This document shows positions 20,731 through 31,435 of a stretch of DNA of 33,639 nucleotides, in pieces; the stretch's first letter is position 1, and each line of letters opens with the position of its first letter. This stretch comes from Porogramme epimiltina (Eukaryota; Basidiomycota; Agaricomycetes; Polyporales; Polyporaceae): NCBI GenBank assembly GCA_900155495.1, contig FTLJ01000587.1:1-33639 (forward strand), in the 5' to 3' direction. Both the position numbers and the translations under genes were made by a program. The notes below the pieces were generated by a model that was not told where the DNA came from, made no database searches, and worked only from the letters and a program-made list of their open reading frames with translations.

Positions 20731-21345
20731 GGTTCAATGACAGAAGGATTTTTGATGGGACTGGTTGGATATGGATTACAAGACCAACTGGTGCGGCAGT
20801 GCTTCAAGTTAACACCGCTCAATGGTCGGCCACGGTGAGAGGTGATTGTCCGTGAATTCCGGTGTGTGCCTCCTCCGGGCTCGTCCTTGTCTGACGGCTG
20901 ACGCTGAAACGACAGATGGCAAGTTCACAGCCACAACGACGCTGAGAGAGCGCGGCCGCGAGATGAATATTGATTACTGAGCATGGGGTCGCTTGCGTGG
21001 CGGTGAGCGATCCTCGGCACAGCATCCGGCGTCGAGCGTCGCCTCGGGGGTGTTGCGCTCGGTGGCACACGGTTGATGTGAGAGTCCGGCGTCTGCCGAG
21101 GCACCATCTTACCCATCTAAATTCGCAGGACGAGATGCCCGCCGTGGTGGCTGCTTGAGCGGATCTCGCGTTCTACCAAGTGTCACTGCCCTATGGTATG
21201 CTCAAGTAAAAAGTAGGGAGGCCGCGGTAGTTGGGGGGTAGGTATAAGAGGGCTCGCGTCACCACAACTACATCCCACTATCAACCGCGTAACCAACCTT
21301 GCACAGTTATCGACCCTTCGCTCCTCTCTGATACCCTCTAGCACA
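20731..21345 (+). other. Spacer and promoter between MDR oxidoreductase and GST
   Basis: This 615-nt stretch holds the 3' end of the MDR transcript and the promoter and leader of the GST gene. No gene is visible in it. Confidence 0.6.
21243..21250 (+). promoter_or_regulatory. TATA box of the GST gene
   Basis: TATAAGAG lies 103 nt upstream of the GST start codon, just after a G-rich patch. The distance fits a transcription start near 21275 and a leader of about 70 nt. Confidence 0.55.
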
Positions 21346-22314
21346 ATGTCTTGCTCTAACCGCCACTTCACCCTCTATAACACGACCGGTCTTCCTCCCA
21401 ATGGCTGGTGCGTCTCCTTTAGTTCATTTCCTCGTCGACTGCCTTCTCATTCGAACCCGGATCGATTAGGAAAGTCGTCCTCGTCATGGAAGAGATGGGC
21501 CTCGACTACGAAATGATCTCTCTCGACTTCGGTAAGCAGGAGCACAAGGCTCCCGCGTACACCAAATTCAACCCAAACGGCCGTATTCCGTGTCTCGTCG
21601 ACCACAAGTACAACGACTTTGTCGTATGGTGCGCTTTTTGACTCCTCACATTATCGAAAAGCATTTTATAACAATGTAATATTTTCAACAGGGAGTCATG
21701 CGCCATTATTCTCTATCTTGTAGACAACTATGACCGCTCGCACAAGCTTTCCTTCTCGCGGTACGAGGAGAAGATCTTGAACATCCAGTGGCTCTTCTTC
21801 CAGTCGTCTGGCCAAGGGTACGCTGTATCGTCTTCTTCGATGCTTTGTTCTCCACGCTCACATATTGCCTATGTAGTCCATACTTCGGTCAAGCAGGTTG
21901 GTTCGCGTTCTTCAACCCCGAGAAGATTCCGAGCGCGATCGAGCGGTACCAAAAGGAGGTTCTCCGCGTACTGGGTGTGCTGGAGAACGTCCTTTCCACC
22001 AATCGTTATCTCGTTGGTGGCCGGCTGAGCGTTGCGGATATAAGCTTCATCCCGTGAGTACGTTCGTGGCATTAACGTCCTAGTCTACTAACCGGGGGTG
22101 CGGTTGACAGTTGGAACAACATCGCGACTACTGCGCTTGTGAAGGACTACAAGGGCTTCAACTTCGAGCGTGACTTCCCCTCTGTGTATAGGTTTGTGGT
22201 CACCGGGCCCGTCTTGGCCGTAACGACTGACGAAAGTATTCCAGGTGGCACAACGAGATGGTGAACCGCCCTGGAATTAAGAAGGGTATGGCGATGTGGC
22301 AGGCGACTATGTAA
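21346..22314 (+). CDS. Glutathione S-transferase, Ure2p-like class
   Basis: A cytosolic enzyme that conjugates or transfers glutathione in detoxification and redox defence. Exons: 21346-21407, 21470-21628, 21692-21817, 21877-22053, 22111-22191, 22245-22314; 224 residues, typical length. The N-terminal thioredoxin-like half contains FTLYNTTGLPPNGWKVVLVM, NPNGRIPCLVDH with the cis-proline of the glutathione site, and WESCAIILYLVDNYD with the Glu-Ser pair that binds the glutathione gamma-glutamyl group. The helical C-terminal half has YLVGGRLSVADISFIPW, the conserved N-capping motif with Asp. The PNGWKV block in place of a clear catalytic Ser/Cys/Tyr motif points to the fungal Ure2p-like class. 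No prion-like N-terminal extension is present. The start is the only ATG near the leader, 103 nt after a TATA box. The true substrate cannot be told. Confidence 0.95.
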
Positions 22315-22697
22315 CTGTAGATAGCGAACACTCTTCGCGTACGAGTAGCAGTGTGGGTAGATAGAGTCGCAGTGGTATATACCCGAGTTATGTTGCTGTG
22401 GACTACACTTTGAAACAATTCATCGTTCTGGCGAGCACTCCTTGTGCTGAACCCTAGTTCAAGTTACTTACCTGAACTATAAACGCTGCTTTACTATTGG
22501 CGGGCGCCTCGTGAAATTGGGCGGACCGGTAATAAATCACATGGCGCGTGACCAATGGAGGAGCGTGGATTACGGCCGAGCGTGACCGAGCTCCGACAAC
22601 GGCCGCGGGGCCGCCAACGCCGACGTCGACGCGCTCCGTGCCCCGCTCGTTCTCCCCGCATCGTCCCCGCCGCCCACCTCTCTCTCCTCCGCCCACC
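22315..22697 (+). promoter_or_regulatory. Spacer and promoter between GST and SDHC
   Basis: These 383 nt contain the 3' end of the GST transcript and the start region of SDHC. The final 60 nt are C/T-rich, the usual leader of highly expressed basidiomycete housekeeping genes. No TATA box is evident. Confidence 0.55.
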
Positions 22698-23453
22698 ATG
22701 CTCTCCACCCGCGCTGTTGGTCTCGGTCCCGCTCTCAGGCAGGCGGCCCTCAGGCCCAGGTCTGGTGGGTATTGAGCTACTTTGTGTTTAGTGTGTCTGT
22801 TCAACTGCTCTGCACCCCTAGCTGTCCTTCGCAATGTTCTCGCCCGGCGGTGAGTTCAGAGTCGCTATATGCGTGTCAAATGTCTCATATATGCTCGCAT
22901 TCAGTGCTATCCAAACCGAGTCTCTCCCTCCCTCCGCCGCAGAGCAGATCCTGAACCAGCAGCGCCTTCGCCGTCCCTCCAGCCCCCACTTCACTATCTA
23001 CCAGCCTCAGCTCACCTGGCTCGGCTCCATCGCCCACCGTGTCTTTGGCTCTGGGCTCAGCGTCCGTACGTGTCTTGTTTCGAACCAGTCCTCCCACTTC
23101 CGTTAAGCAAGCGACCTACAGTCCTTTACGGCTTCTCCCTCGCCTACCTCGTTGCACCCGCGACGTTTGACTCCGCACACATCATTGAGTTTGTCGGAGG
23201 TCTCCCTGACGCTGTCAAGTACGCCGGCAAGGCTATTCTCGCAGCACCCTTCGCGTTCCACTCCCTCAACGGCCTCAGGCACTTGGGCTGGGACTTGAAC
23301 AAGTGTGAGTCGCCTTCATATGCTCTCTGCCCCTCATAGCAAGTGTCTAATGCTACTATCATGACAGTTATGAATGTCAAGGGCGCGTACTCATCGGGAT
23401 ATGCGGTCCTTGCGGCCACCGCCGTCTCCACGGTTGCGTTGGTATTCATGTGA
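22698..23453 (+). CDS. SDHC: Succinate dehydrogenase cytochrome b560 subunit (complex II membrane anchor)
   Basis: An inner-mitochondrial-membrane subunit that anchors succinate dehydrogenase, carries haem b and shapes the ubiquinone site. Exons: 22698-22764, 22822-22849, 22905-23065, 23122-23304, 23368-23453; 174 residues. The first 33 residues are Arg/Ala/Leu-rich without acids ([20 protein letters not shown]), a mitochondrial import signal. Then come [20 protein letters not shown] and [11 protein letters not shown], covering the conserved SPHxTIY and Ser/Arg quinone-site region, followed by three hydrophobic helices. [12 protein letters not shown] at about 132-143 holds the expected haem ligand His132. 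A competing AG inside the CCGCCGCAG sequence near 22942 would break the frame, so the acceptor at 22904 is preferred. Changes in this subunit are known in the family to affect sensitivity to SDHI fungicides; the wild-type-looking Ser and Arg are present here. Confidence 0.95.
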
Positions 23454-24483
23454 TTGTATTTACGCACTTTCGACCCGTCCTCTTCTGTCCTGTACAGGTT
23501 CGTAAAACTTGGAATAGCAGGCTTCGTAGAACAGGAGACATCGTCGTGTGCGTCCCGTATGTGTGCGCTCTCGGTTTCAAGTATCAAGTCGCGAGTATTA
23601 CGCCAGGCGGTCATGCCGCATTAATCCCGACTATCCCGACACAATACATTCGGTTAGATACATTCGGCATCGATGATTACGGTGAGTTATATTGCTCTCT
23701 ATTCACTAGAGCTTATGACCTTCCCAGCGCCTTTGTTCTCATCGCAGATTCCCGGCACGTGAAGCTTGGCTAGGCCTTCGACGCGTGCGATTGAGGGGTG
23801 TCGACGTCTTAAACGTCTCTAACATGGACCCCCGAAGCAAGGAAATCAAAGCTGTCAATCGATCCCTATCATCGGAGAATCGTGTTGCATAATCCTCCGC
23901 TTGTGTACACACCATGCGCAATACGGGTCTCTTCTAGACTTCTCGTCTTTCCATCGCGATGTCACCCGGGCAGGTGCGGGTGCCGTGGGGAGGGGTGTGC
24001 TGTCTGCGTGATCACAGCGAGGGCAACGTTGAACACCGTAAAAGACTCGATCGTCGCGGCGTGTTCGCTCATATACCCATGCTCTCCCCGATGGTCGCGG
24101 AGGTAACAATGTCCAGCTGGTATTTCTTACTCCTTCACCTCGAACTTAGAGCGATGTCTGACCCCCATCATCAGTATCGTACCGCAAATCCGCGGTTGGA
24201 AAGGCCTAGGGCCGGAGTAGCTTCCGACCCCGACGCGTCAGTGCGTAGTCGATCTTTCCGATGTGGCTCATAACGCGACCCCGCTCACCACCGTATCAGG
24301 AATTGCTCCCAGGAAGTCCGCGCGCACGAAGCACGCCCCACGCCGCGACTTCTCCGCGCGCCTGCGCCCACACAACCAGATACAAGTAGGAGCGCTGCGG
24401 ACGCGTCGTGATCAGTGTCGCGACGCGTCGTCCTCGCTTCGCCTCCCCTCCCCTCTGTGACTCGACGCTGCCCTCCTCGAAGT
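23454..24483. other. Gene-free 1.0 kb between SDHC and the orphan gene at 24484
   Basis: Nothing coding is convincing. It should contain the 3' end of SDHC and the promoter of the next gene. Short frames present are unrelated to any family I recognise. Confidence 0.5.
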
Positions 24484-25785
24484 ATGGAGCCGACTTCAGC
24501 ATCTCAGGACGAGTACGACGCTTTGACGCAAATGTTTGGGCTGCCCTCTTTGGACATGCTGGACGTTCCTGCACCCTGCCCTGGCGGAGCTGGAAAGTCA
24601 GATATACCTGCGGAGTTCCTGTCCTTCCCCGGTACGTGCTTCGATTACCTCGATGAGGCCTTCGGTGGCTCACAGCCCGCTGTAGATGCAGTGCATCCGT
24701 ATACTTTCGACGCTCCCGTTGCTCAGCCGCCCCCCTCGTATTCGTCTCTCGATCTCGACGTGGAAGACTTCCTACCCCATATTCCTCTGTATAGCAAAAC
24801 AATCGGTCCCTATGCTGATGCCCCTATGCCAACTTGTGGTCAGGTTTCTCGCTCGAGTTGACTGGAAGCCATTCTAACTTCCGTATCTTGTCTAGGCTAT
24901 GCAGGACTGGATGCTAGTGCTCAGACACAAGCGCATGCTGCTTCGACGGGCGTCTACATGCATGCTCGCCCTCTATTGTGGGACGCCGACGCAAGCAGCC
25001 CTTCCTATGGCCCGAACCCTACCCACCCCTCTGTACGGCGTCGGCAACTGCCGTCGCAGCTCCCGCCTTGGCGCCGACCATCCGTATCCCAAGTGGTCTT
25101 CCCTGTGGTCACTCGGTGCCCGAGTCTTTCTAGGCAGGGCAGCTGTCATGCTACACTAGCACCAGCTTGCGACACACCTACGCTCGCCAGTCCCATAACC
25201 AACTCGATGCCGGGCGGCTTTCCATATCAAGATGCCCTGCACAGCGGCATCTCATACCACCATCACTCTCCGCCGCAGTCAACATCTCGCTGTATGACGC
25301 GTCAGTCCAGCTTCGCGCACGCAAGTCTGTCGTCCCCGGGCTGGTCGTCCTCTCCACCACGCATCCACGTGCCCATCGCCGGACCGTCGCCCTGCTGTTG
25401 CTCTGCTTCCTCCCCGAGCCCTCCTTCATCTCCCTCCCTCACTCTGTCATGCCCACCAACCCCGACCAGCCACACGTTCACTCATCAGTCCCACCACGCC
25501 TTCCCCCCCGCATCCCCGCATCTTCCCCCCACCATCCACCTCACTCTTTCCCTCGCCTGCTGCCACAAACCCCGCCAACGCAAGCTCATGCAGTCCTTCC
25601 GCCTTCCTACCCTCGCGGTGCTCGTGATCGCGCTGGTCGCCGCCTCCCTAGCCGCCGCCGCGTGGCTCGGGCTCGGGTTCTGGCGCCGGCGCGAGGGTGC
25701 AGGGCACGCACTGCTTGTGCGCGCGCTGGGGAGCTTGCTCGGGCACGCGTTCCGCGCGATGCGGGAGGGGCGGGGGAAGATGTAG
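24484..25785 (+). CDS. Unrecognised protein with acidic N-terminus and C-terminal membrane segment
   Basis: I do not recognise this gene. Exons 24484-24838 and 24896-25785 give 414 residues. The intron is a standard 57-nt GT...CTAG with a CTAAC branch site, and the reading frame stays open for 890 nt after it. Residues 1-118 are rich in Asp/Pro/aromatics (DEYDALTQMFGLPSLDMLDV, SSLDLDVEDFLPHIPLYSK), resembling an acidic activation-type or docking segment. The middle is basic then Ser/Pro/His-rich, with a Cys-Cys-Cys cluster. Near the C-terminus LAVLVIALVAASLAAAAWLG is a clear hydrophobic helix followed by Arg-rich residues (FWRRR). The topology suggests a tail-anchored, cytosol-facing protein. 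The Ser/Pro-rich part is in GC-rich DNA where open frames occur by chance, so the second half of the model is less sure than the first. Confidence 0.5.
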
Positions 25786-26938
25786 CTGCTGGGCGGGGGG
25801 GTATTCGGGTGATGCGCTGTGTACTTATATCCCGCCGGCGATCAGGCTTTCAGGCTTCGAGCCTCAAGCCCCGAATGCGGTGGGGGGGGGGACGGGCCGA
25901 TGACGCTATCGCCGTTCGTTGGTATCATAAGTAATGCCATGTATCTTGCGACGCGTCTTTCGCGCTCATTATATGCGCTGTTCTAAAGGCTGCTCTGAGG
26001 GAGTGCGCGCCCTTCAGCGGCCTTCAAGATGGACTGGTATGTCGAACGAATGTCTCCACGAAATATCACGGTGTCCTGACCTGTAAACGCATTTCGTCGT
26101 GTCGCTGTAGATGGCCGAGTAGATAACCGGGCGGTCTTCCGTTTCCTCTGAATGGCCAGGCACTACAATGTCCGGTGTCCATTGAGGGGAACGTTCGAAG
26201 CCCAAACTGACGATCCATGCTGTTTCAAAGTATGGCAGGCGCATTGCCCATGGGTGGCTCTGGACTTCCTCTATGACTCCCCGCAGTCACCGGCGCTCAA
26301 TACTTGAGGTATATTTGGCCTCGCTCTGCCTCTCCAGGAGAGCTGTCCTCTTTTAGGAATGCTCATGGCACTCAAAATTACCATTTTCAGACTTTCTTCG
26401 ATGCCGTATAAGGCTCGGGCTGTACCGAGCCTCGTGTTGATTCTGTCCCGTGAGCTTCCCCATACCAAAATCAGCGCTATCCTGTGCTCTGACCCGGCGG
26501 CTATGTACACCTTAGCGCGGCGCTATCTCAATTGGAAGGCACCTTGGAACGTGGTGGGGCACTGTGGTGGTCCCTGGGACCCAAGTACGGGGCGTGTGAA
26601 GGCCTTCTACAACGAGGTATGAAAGAGAGGCCTCACCGTGCGCAACGGTATCCGCATCCCCCACCACACCCCTCTCAGGAACTTTGTCCGCTGGCTTCGT
26701 CTTCCTTTCCGGTCGAGATGGGGGGACAGGCTGCGACAGAGGCCGGAGGGTGGAGGAGGCTAGCCCTACGGGCGCGTACCTTCTCGGACACGCGTTGCTT
26801 CTCCAGAAGCTCGGGTGCACTGGGATTGGAAGCGTCGGTAGAAGAGGGATCGATTCACGCATCCAACGGTAAGCATCATGCCACGGTTATCGTGTAGACC
26901 GTTCTCATCCCGTTATGGGATCCACAGTCAGCCGATCT
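25786..26938. other. Spacer with coding-like fragments, no firm gene
   Basis: This 1.15-kb stretch contains a run of G (around 25880) and, at 26359-26870, short frames flanked by plausible splice sites. Examples are GTATGA at 26619 with CTCTCAG at 26678, and GTAAGC at 26870 with CCACAG at 26936. They can be chained in more than one frame into the following gene, and none gives a recognisable domain. They may be extra 5' exons of the gene at 26939, untranslated exons, or chance. Confidence 0.4.
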
Positions 26939-28339
26939 ATGGATACCCTCATTTTCTCAAGTGATACTTTCATGACCCGGCGCGGTCGTCTTCCGGGACC
27001 AGGTGCCTCGGGGACCAATGGTTCGTGTCACATGCATCATCCCATATCGCACTGTCACTGATACCGGCAACTCTAGAAGATGCCTCTTTGCTTGTGGGGC
27101 CAGTGTCAGCCAATTACGGTGCTCAAGAAACACGCTATGGTAAACCAGCCTCGTCCTAAACATCACATAAACTAACGCCTACCATGGCGTAGATCGTAAT
27201 AATACGGCTTCGACTCTATCTCGCCTTGATCATCTCCCCTTACGAGGCTTTGATGATTTGGTCCAGAGAGATGCCGATAACCCTAGTAACGTCACGGCTC
27301 CCCCTTCTTCGCGTACATGTTCGACGCCGAGTAGCCCTATCCATTCCACCTCCCCTCCTACTTGCTTCCCAATCCGATCCCGCTCTTCTCGGCGCCCAAT
27401 ACAAGAGATTCAACCTATACCCTCTCAACCTACCGTGCGGCACCCTTCGACAACGAATGCTGATTCACAACTGCCCAGAGGGCAAGACCCCTTTTCTGGT
27501 GCTGGGCCATCCGTTGGCGCATCTTACTTGGCGTCACGAGACCCATATCATCACTCCCATTCCGACACAGGAGCATCTTCTGCTTCTGGGGTCCACACTG
27601 GCATTGGAGCTGCCATGGGATACACGTCAACCACTAGCGTCGTTACGCACGCACCAAATGTAACAAGACCCCGCCATTATCACAATACTTGGAGCCCACA
27701 GTGGAGTACATATCCCCTCAAGGTGATGCTGGGCTTCGACCTTGAGGTCGTCAACATCTCGCCCGGATGGGACGACGAGTATCTCGTGACCAGGCTCAAG
27801 GAAGCGCACGATAAGCTGCGAGGAATTTCCAGAAGGATCTTCTCATTCAAATCCGTAACGTACGTGATCTTCCTCTGGCGGAACGGCCCCGCGCGCTGAC
27901 GTGATGCTCTGTCTGTAGGCATCTTCAGCTCGTGCAAATCAGCGGGGCGGTCTACGTCCCGCCGCGCACCATATGCATCTCTCCGTACTGGCGCTGGCGC
28001 GTCGAGAGGCTCTTCGCGCACCACACCGTGCTGCGCGGCGAGCGCACCCTCCTCCGCGAAGTCACGCAGGACTCCACGCTCGGTCTTCAGTTCGTCGAGG
28101 AGTGGCAGCTGTGGCGCGTCGGCGCCGCCATGCTGACATCCGCCGGGGTGTCGCTCCTGTCTGGCTTCGTCTACGGCATCATTTCCAACGATTGGAATGG
28201 CGCTTCAAACCTTACGAGTGAGCCTGTTTCGAGCGTCGTTTGGTTTTGGACAGCCGCTCACTGGCTCTCAGTGCTCCTTGGCATCATGTTGACTCTTCTG
28301 GCCTTCGGCGTCGGCTTCGCCCTCGAACCGGACGTGTAA
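26939..28339 (+). CDS. Unrecognised membrane protein with two C-terminal helices
   Basis: I do not recognise the family. Proposed exons: 26939-27020, 27110-27139, 27193-27859, 27919-28339; 399 residues in a single consistent frame. Residues 1-170 are Ser/Thr/Pro/His-rich and probably disordered. From about 175 a conserved-looking folded part begins: YPLKVMLGFDLEVVNISPGW, DDEYLVTRLKEAHDKLRG, YVPPRTICISPYWRWRVERL, ERTLLREVTQDSTLGLQFVE. Two hydrophobic helices close the protein: VGAAMLTSAGVSLLSGFVYG (about 327-348) and VVWFWTAAHWLSVLLGIMLT (366-394), with SNDWNGASNLTS between them. The exon from 27193 onward is the firm part; the first two exons are my best chain and could be replaced by exons further upstream. 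A hairpin membrane anchor at the end of a cytosolic domain is the likely topology. It is convergent with the FunK1 kinase gene. Confidence 0.65.
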
Positions 28340-28898
28340 TACTGTAGTCAGTATTCTTACCTGCTCGTTCCACGCACAAAGCGCGTATCTTCTTGGAAGA
28401 TAGTAGTAGCATCTACTGTCACTGTATATAGTGGACCTCACCGATTCTTCGTTTCATACTGTACGCTACGTATGGCTCCTGTCACCTCATAATAGTGTAT
28501 GTTTCCAAGTTGTCTCTCCAAGTCGTTATGTTCACATGTAAAACCCTACTGCCGCGACCTGATACACGAATTGCAAAGCTAATGGACCTCACGATGAGAT
28601 AAAGTCCGCAGAAATTGTGTGTGAGGGCGGGAGTATTGGTATAATGCCAACGACTCTTATCCCCCACAGCTCAGAGGTACCAAAAAGTTAGACGATAGCG
28701 TTGTCGCTGTGCTCGTTCATTTTCCAGTGGTCTCTTTTCTCTCATTCAGATTCATATCTATCATTCATTGCACAAAAGTATCACATTACACCAGATGTCA
28801 TCTTTTGGAGATAGTACAAGGGCTATAGTACACAAGATACTCTCATAGGAGAGGTGAGTGCTGCTGTCGAGAAGCAGACGCATATCGAACGCCCGGTA
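28340..28898. other. Shared 3' region of convergent genes
   Basis: This AT-rich 559-nt region lies between the stop codons of the membrane protein (left) and the FunK1 kinase (right). Several ATA/TAT-rich patches could serve polyadenylation on either strand. No coding sequence is visible. Confidence 0.6.
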
Positions 28899-31435
28899 TC
28901 ACCATTCGTCGTCGGACTCGCTGGAGTCTGCGGTCCTCGCCTTCTTCTTTGGGGAGCTCTCATCGTCGGACTCGCTGTCGCTGCTCCATTCGTACCAACG
29001 CTTCCGCTTGTACTCCTCTGGGCCGGGGCTCGACGGCTCAGAGCTCCCTACCCCGAGTGCCGCATCCACCACGGCCTCCGACGCGTCCGACTGCATAGCG
29101 GCAGAGTCGTCGACGGCCTCGAGATCCAAGAGCTCCGCGGGGTCCACGTCCGGCGTGTGCTCCCCAGTGCTCTCTTGCGGCTGGAACGGGGCGACGTCCT
29201 CCTTCGGCTCGGGGACGGGCGGGGCGGGCGCAGGGACCCAGTCGTCTTTGGGCCACGGACCCCACTCGAGCGCGAGTTCGAACTGCTCGAGCACCATCTC
29301 GTGCGTGAGGAGGCGGATGCGGCGTGCCTGCTCGAGCACGCGCGAGCGTAGCTCATCCATGAGGAGCGTCAGCGGCTCGTTGCCGTAGATGGTGAGCCTC
29401 GGGGGGCCGTCAGCCGGGTGCGAGCCCGTGAGCCAGCACCACTTGGCGCGGAGCGCGGGGCCGTCGGAGCGGAGGTCGTGCACGAAGATCTCGCGCCAGT
29501 AGTCGGGAGGGAGGCTGTGCTTGGTGTGGAGGAGCACGACGAAGAGGAGGGCCCAGTAGAAGGATTCCAGGTCGTGGTGGGCGCGGTGATTGAAGCTTGG
29601 GCGGGTGAGGAGAGACTCCATCGAGCGGAAGAAGTATGTCCCCTGGAAGCAGAGTCAGCCTCTGGGATAGAGGTAGAATGAAATGGGAGTGCTCACCACA
29701 CGAGCCTTCAAGTGCTCGCTATAGAAATCGTGGTTAGGTGCGGGGTTGGGTTCTTTGGGGTTGGGCATCCAGACAGTGTCGAAGTCGGTGAGGAAGCCCT
29801 TGAATTGTTCTGGGTCAGGTTTGTCCACGAGCATGACATTCCCGACGCTAATGTCACGGTGGACCATCCACAGTGCGTCCATCAAAGAGTGTCCTGGTAG
29901 TATACCAACGCATAAGACATGGAACAGGACGAATGGAAAGAAGAAACGCACCTTTGATGGCGTCCCGGAATCCCAAGATCAACTCGAGCGTGCTTGTGAA
30001 CTGAGTGACGGGGCGGCCGACGAGGTCGACGACGAACCGTTCGTGGGTGCGCTCGAACTTGAAGTAGTCGATACCCTTCGTAAACACCCACGACGACGTG
30101 ACGTGCAGGATGCTTTGTATCGGCAGGGTCTTGCCGTCAGGGTGACCAGCAGCGCTCCTCTCCTCAGCCAACTGCTTTGCCTTCGTCTGCCACGCTTCGA
30201 ATTCCCGCCCGCCCATATACCCACCGCACACCATGCGCGGGAGGCCGACCCACTCCGGTGCGTCGAGCTCGTCCTCCAATCGCTCGTAGACAGCAACCTC
30301 GGACGTGAAGCTGTAGTCGACGGGCCTCCACACTTCCTTATAGACCTGCACCTTCATCCACTCGTCGGGCTCGCCGACGAGCGCGCCCGTGTCCGCATCC
30401 ACGACGCGCGTGTCGCGGAGGCACTTCCACACCCACATTCCTGACGTCGCGAACGGGCGTGGGTTGACGCTGAGTGGGCGGAAGAGCAGGTGCGGCACGA
30501 ACATGCCCGTCTTGCCGTCGAGCACCTGCACGCGGAGGCCCTCGGAGATGTATTTCTTCTCTGCCTCGATGTGGCTGGGGTGGCGGAACATGGCGTTGTT
30601 GATCATATCGAGCGCCTTCGAGATCCACGCGCGATCGGCGGCGGTGAGAGGGGCGGCGGTGGGGTCGACGCCGACGAACCGCGTGCCCGCAGCGGGATGG
30701 ACGAAGCGCCAGAAAAACCGGCGAAGGTGGTCAGGGTGCTTGCGCCAGTAGATGTCGGGGCTTATGATCGCGGACGTGGAGTCGACCCGTACGATGGCGA
30801 GGCGATCATTTTGCACATAGAGAACGAAGGCGGACAGAAGGCTATGAGCGAGGAGGAGGCGGTGGGCGCTCAGGACGAGGACCTCCATAGGGTTGTAGGA
30901 TGTATGGACTGCCATGGATATCTTGCGCCACAGGCATGAGCTGAGGGTCGTGGAGTCCAACGATTCTCCAGGGAGGGATACGGCGATGTCGATGGAAGTG
31001 TTCTCATATTTATCGGCGAAGGCACCGAAGGGGAAGGGAATCGCCGTGTCGCGTGAGTTCACGAAAGAAATGCTCTTCGTTGGTGGGAGATCTTTTACGG
31101 CGCTGCTTAGTGCGGAGAGCTGGACAGACTGTTGAGTGGTCATATACACATGTAACAGCGTGGATGCTCACCAAGTCCCGGTGGTCAGGCTCCTTGACCA
31201 CCTGCTCGGAACCCTTCAAGTCCTTCGTCGACGGCTCCGTTGGGTCGTCGCGGGATACGTAGGGGGTTGTGGACGGAACGAACTCTTCAAAGAAGTGGTC
31301 GAGTGTCTTCCTGTATTGGATTGTGCGCGCCTGCAGCGCGTCGTGCATTTCGCGTTCGGTCAACTCGCCTTCACAAGAGTGGGGTCATTTAATTGTGGTC
31401 AAAACGCAGTGGAGGGTCGTGTGATACTTACCCAT
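28899..31435 (-). CDS. FunK1-type fungal protein kinase
   Basis: A serine/threonine-type kinase of the FunK1 family (Pkinase_fungal), expanded in multicellular fungi. Proposed exons, minus strand: 31435-31432, 31368-31172, 31128-29952, 29893-29697, 29642-28899; 772 residues. Visible kinase features: a likely ATP-site lysine in VQVYKEVW (Lys331) with partner Glu344 in SEVAVYERL; catalytic loop MVHRDISVGNVML (Asp473, Asn478); metal-binding LTDFDTVW (DFD in place of DFG, usual in FunK1); then the activation-segment end KARVGTYFFRS and LESFYWALLFVVL. The active-site residues are intact. The C-terminal 100 residues are acidic and Ser-rich with two basic clusters (EEYKRKRW, SPKKKART), so nuclear location is likely. 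The start is uncertain: the first coding exon would be only 4 nt (ATGG) after a good GTAAGT site, and the frame is open upstream of it without another clear ATG. An internal Met in EREMHDALQA is the alternative. Confidence 0.9.

Noticed and set aside
26014..26244. Minus-strand frame of 76 residues with fairly protein-like composition
   Set aside because: It is too short, with no recognisable motif, no credible continuation by splicing and no conservation evidence available.
28206..28256. Possible extra intron (GTGAGC...GACAG) in the last exon of the orphan membrane gene
   Set aside because: It would be under 45 nt, shorter than the introns here, and unspliced reading gives a continuous frame into the second membrane helix.
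29746..30444. Plus-strand open frame of 232 residues
   Set aside because: It is antisense to the FunK1 kinase catalytic region, which is clearly coding on the minus strand.
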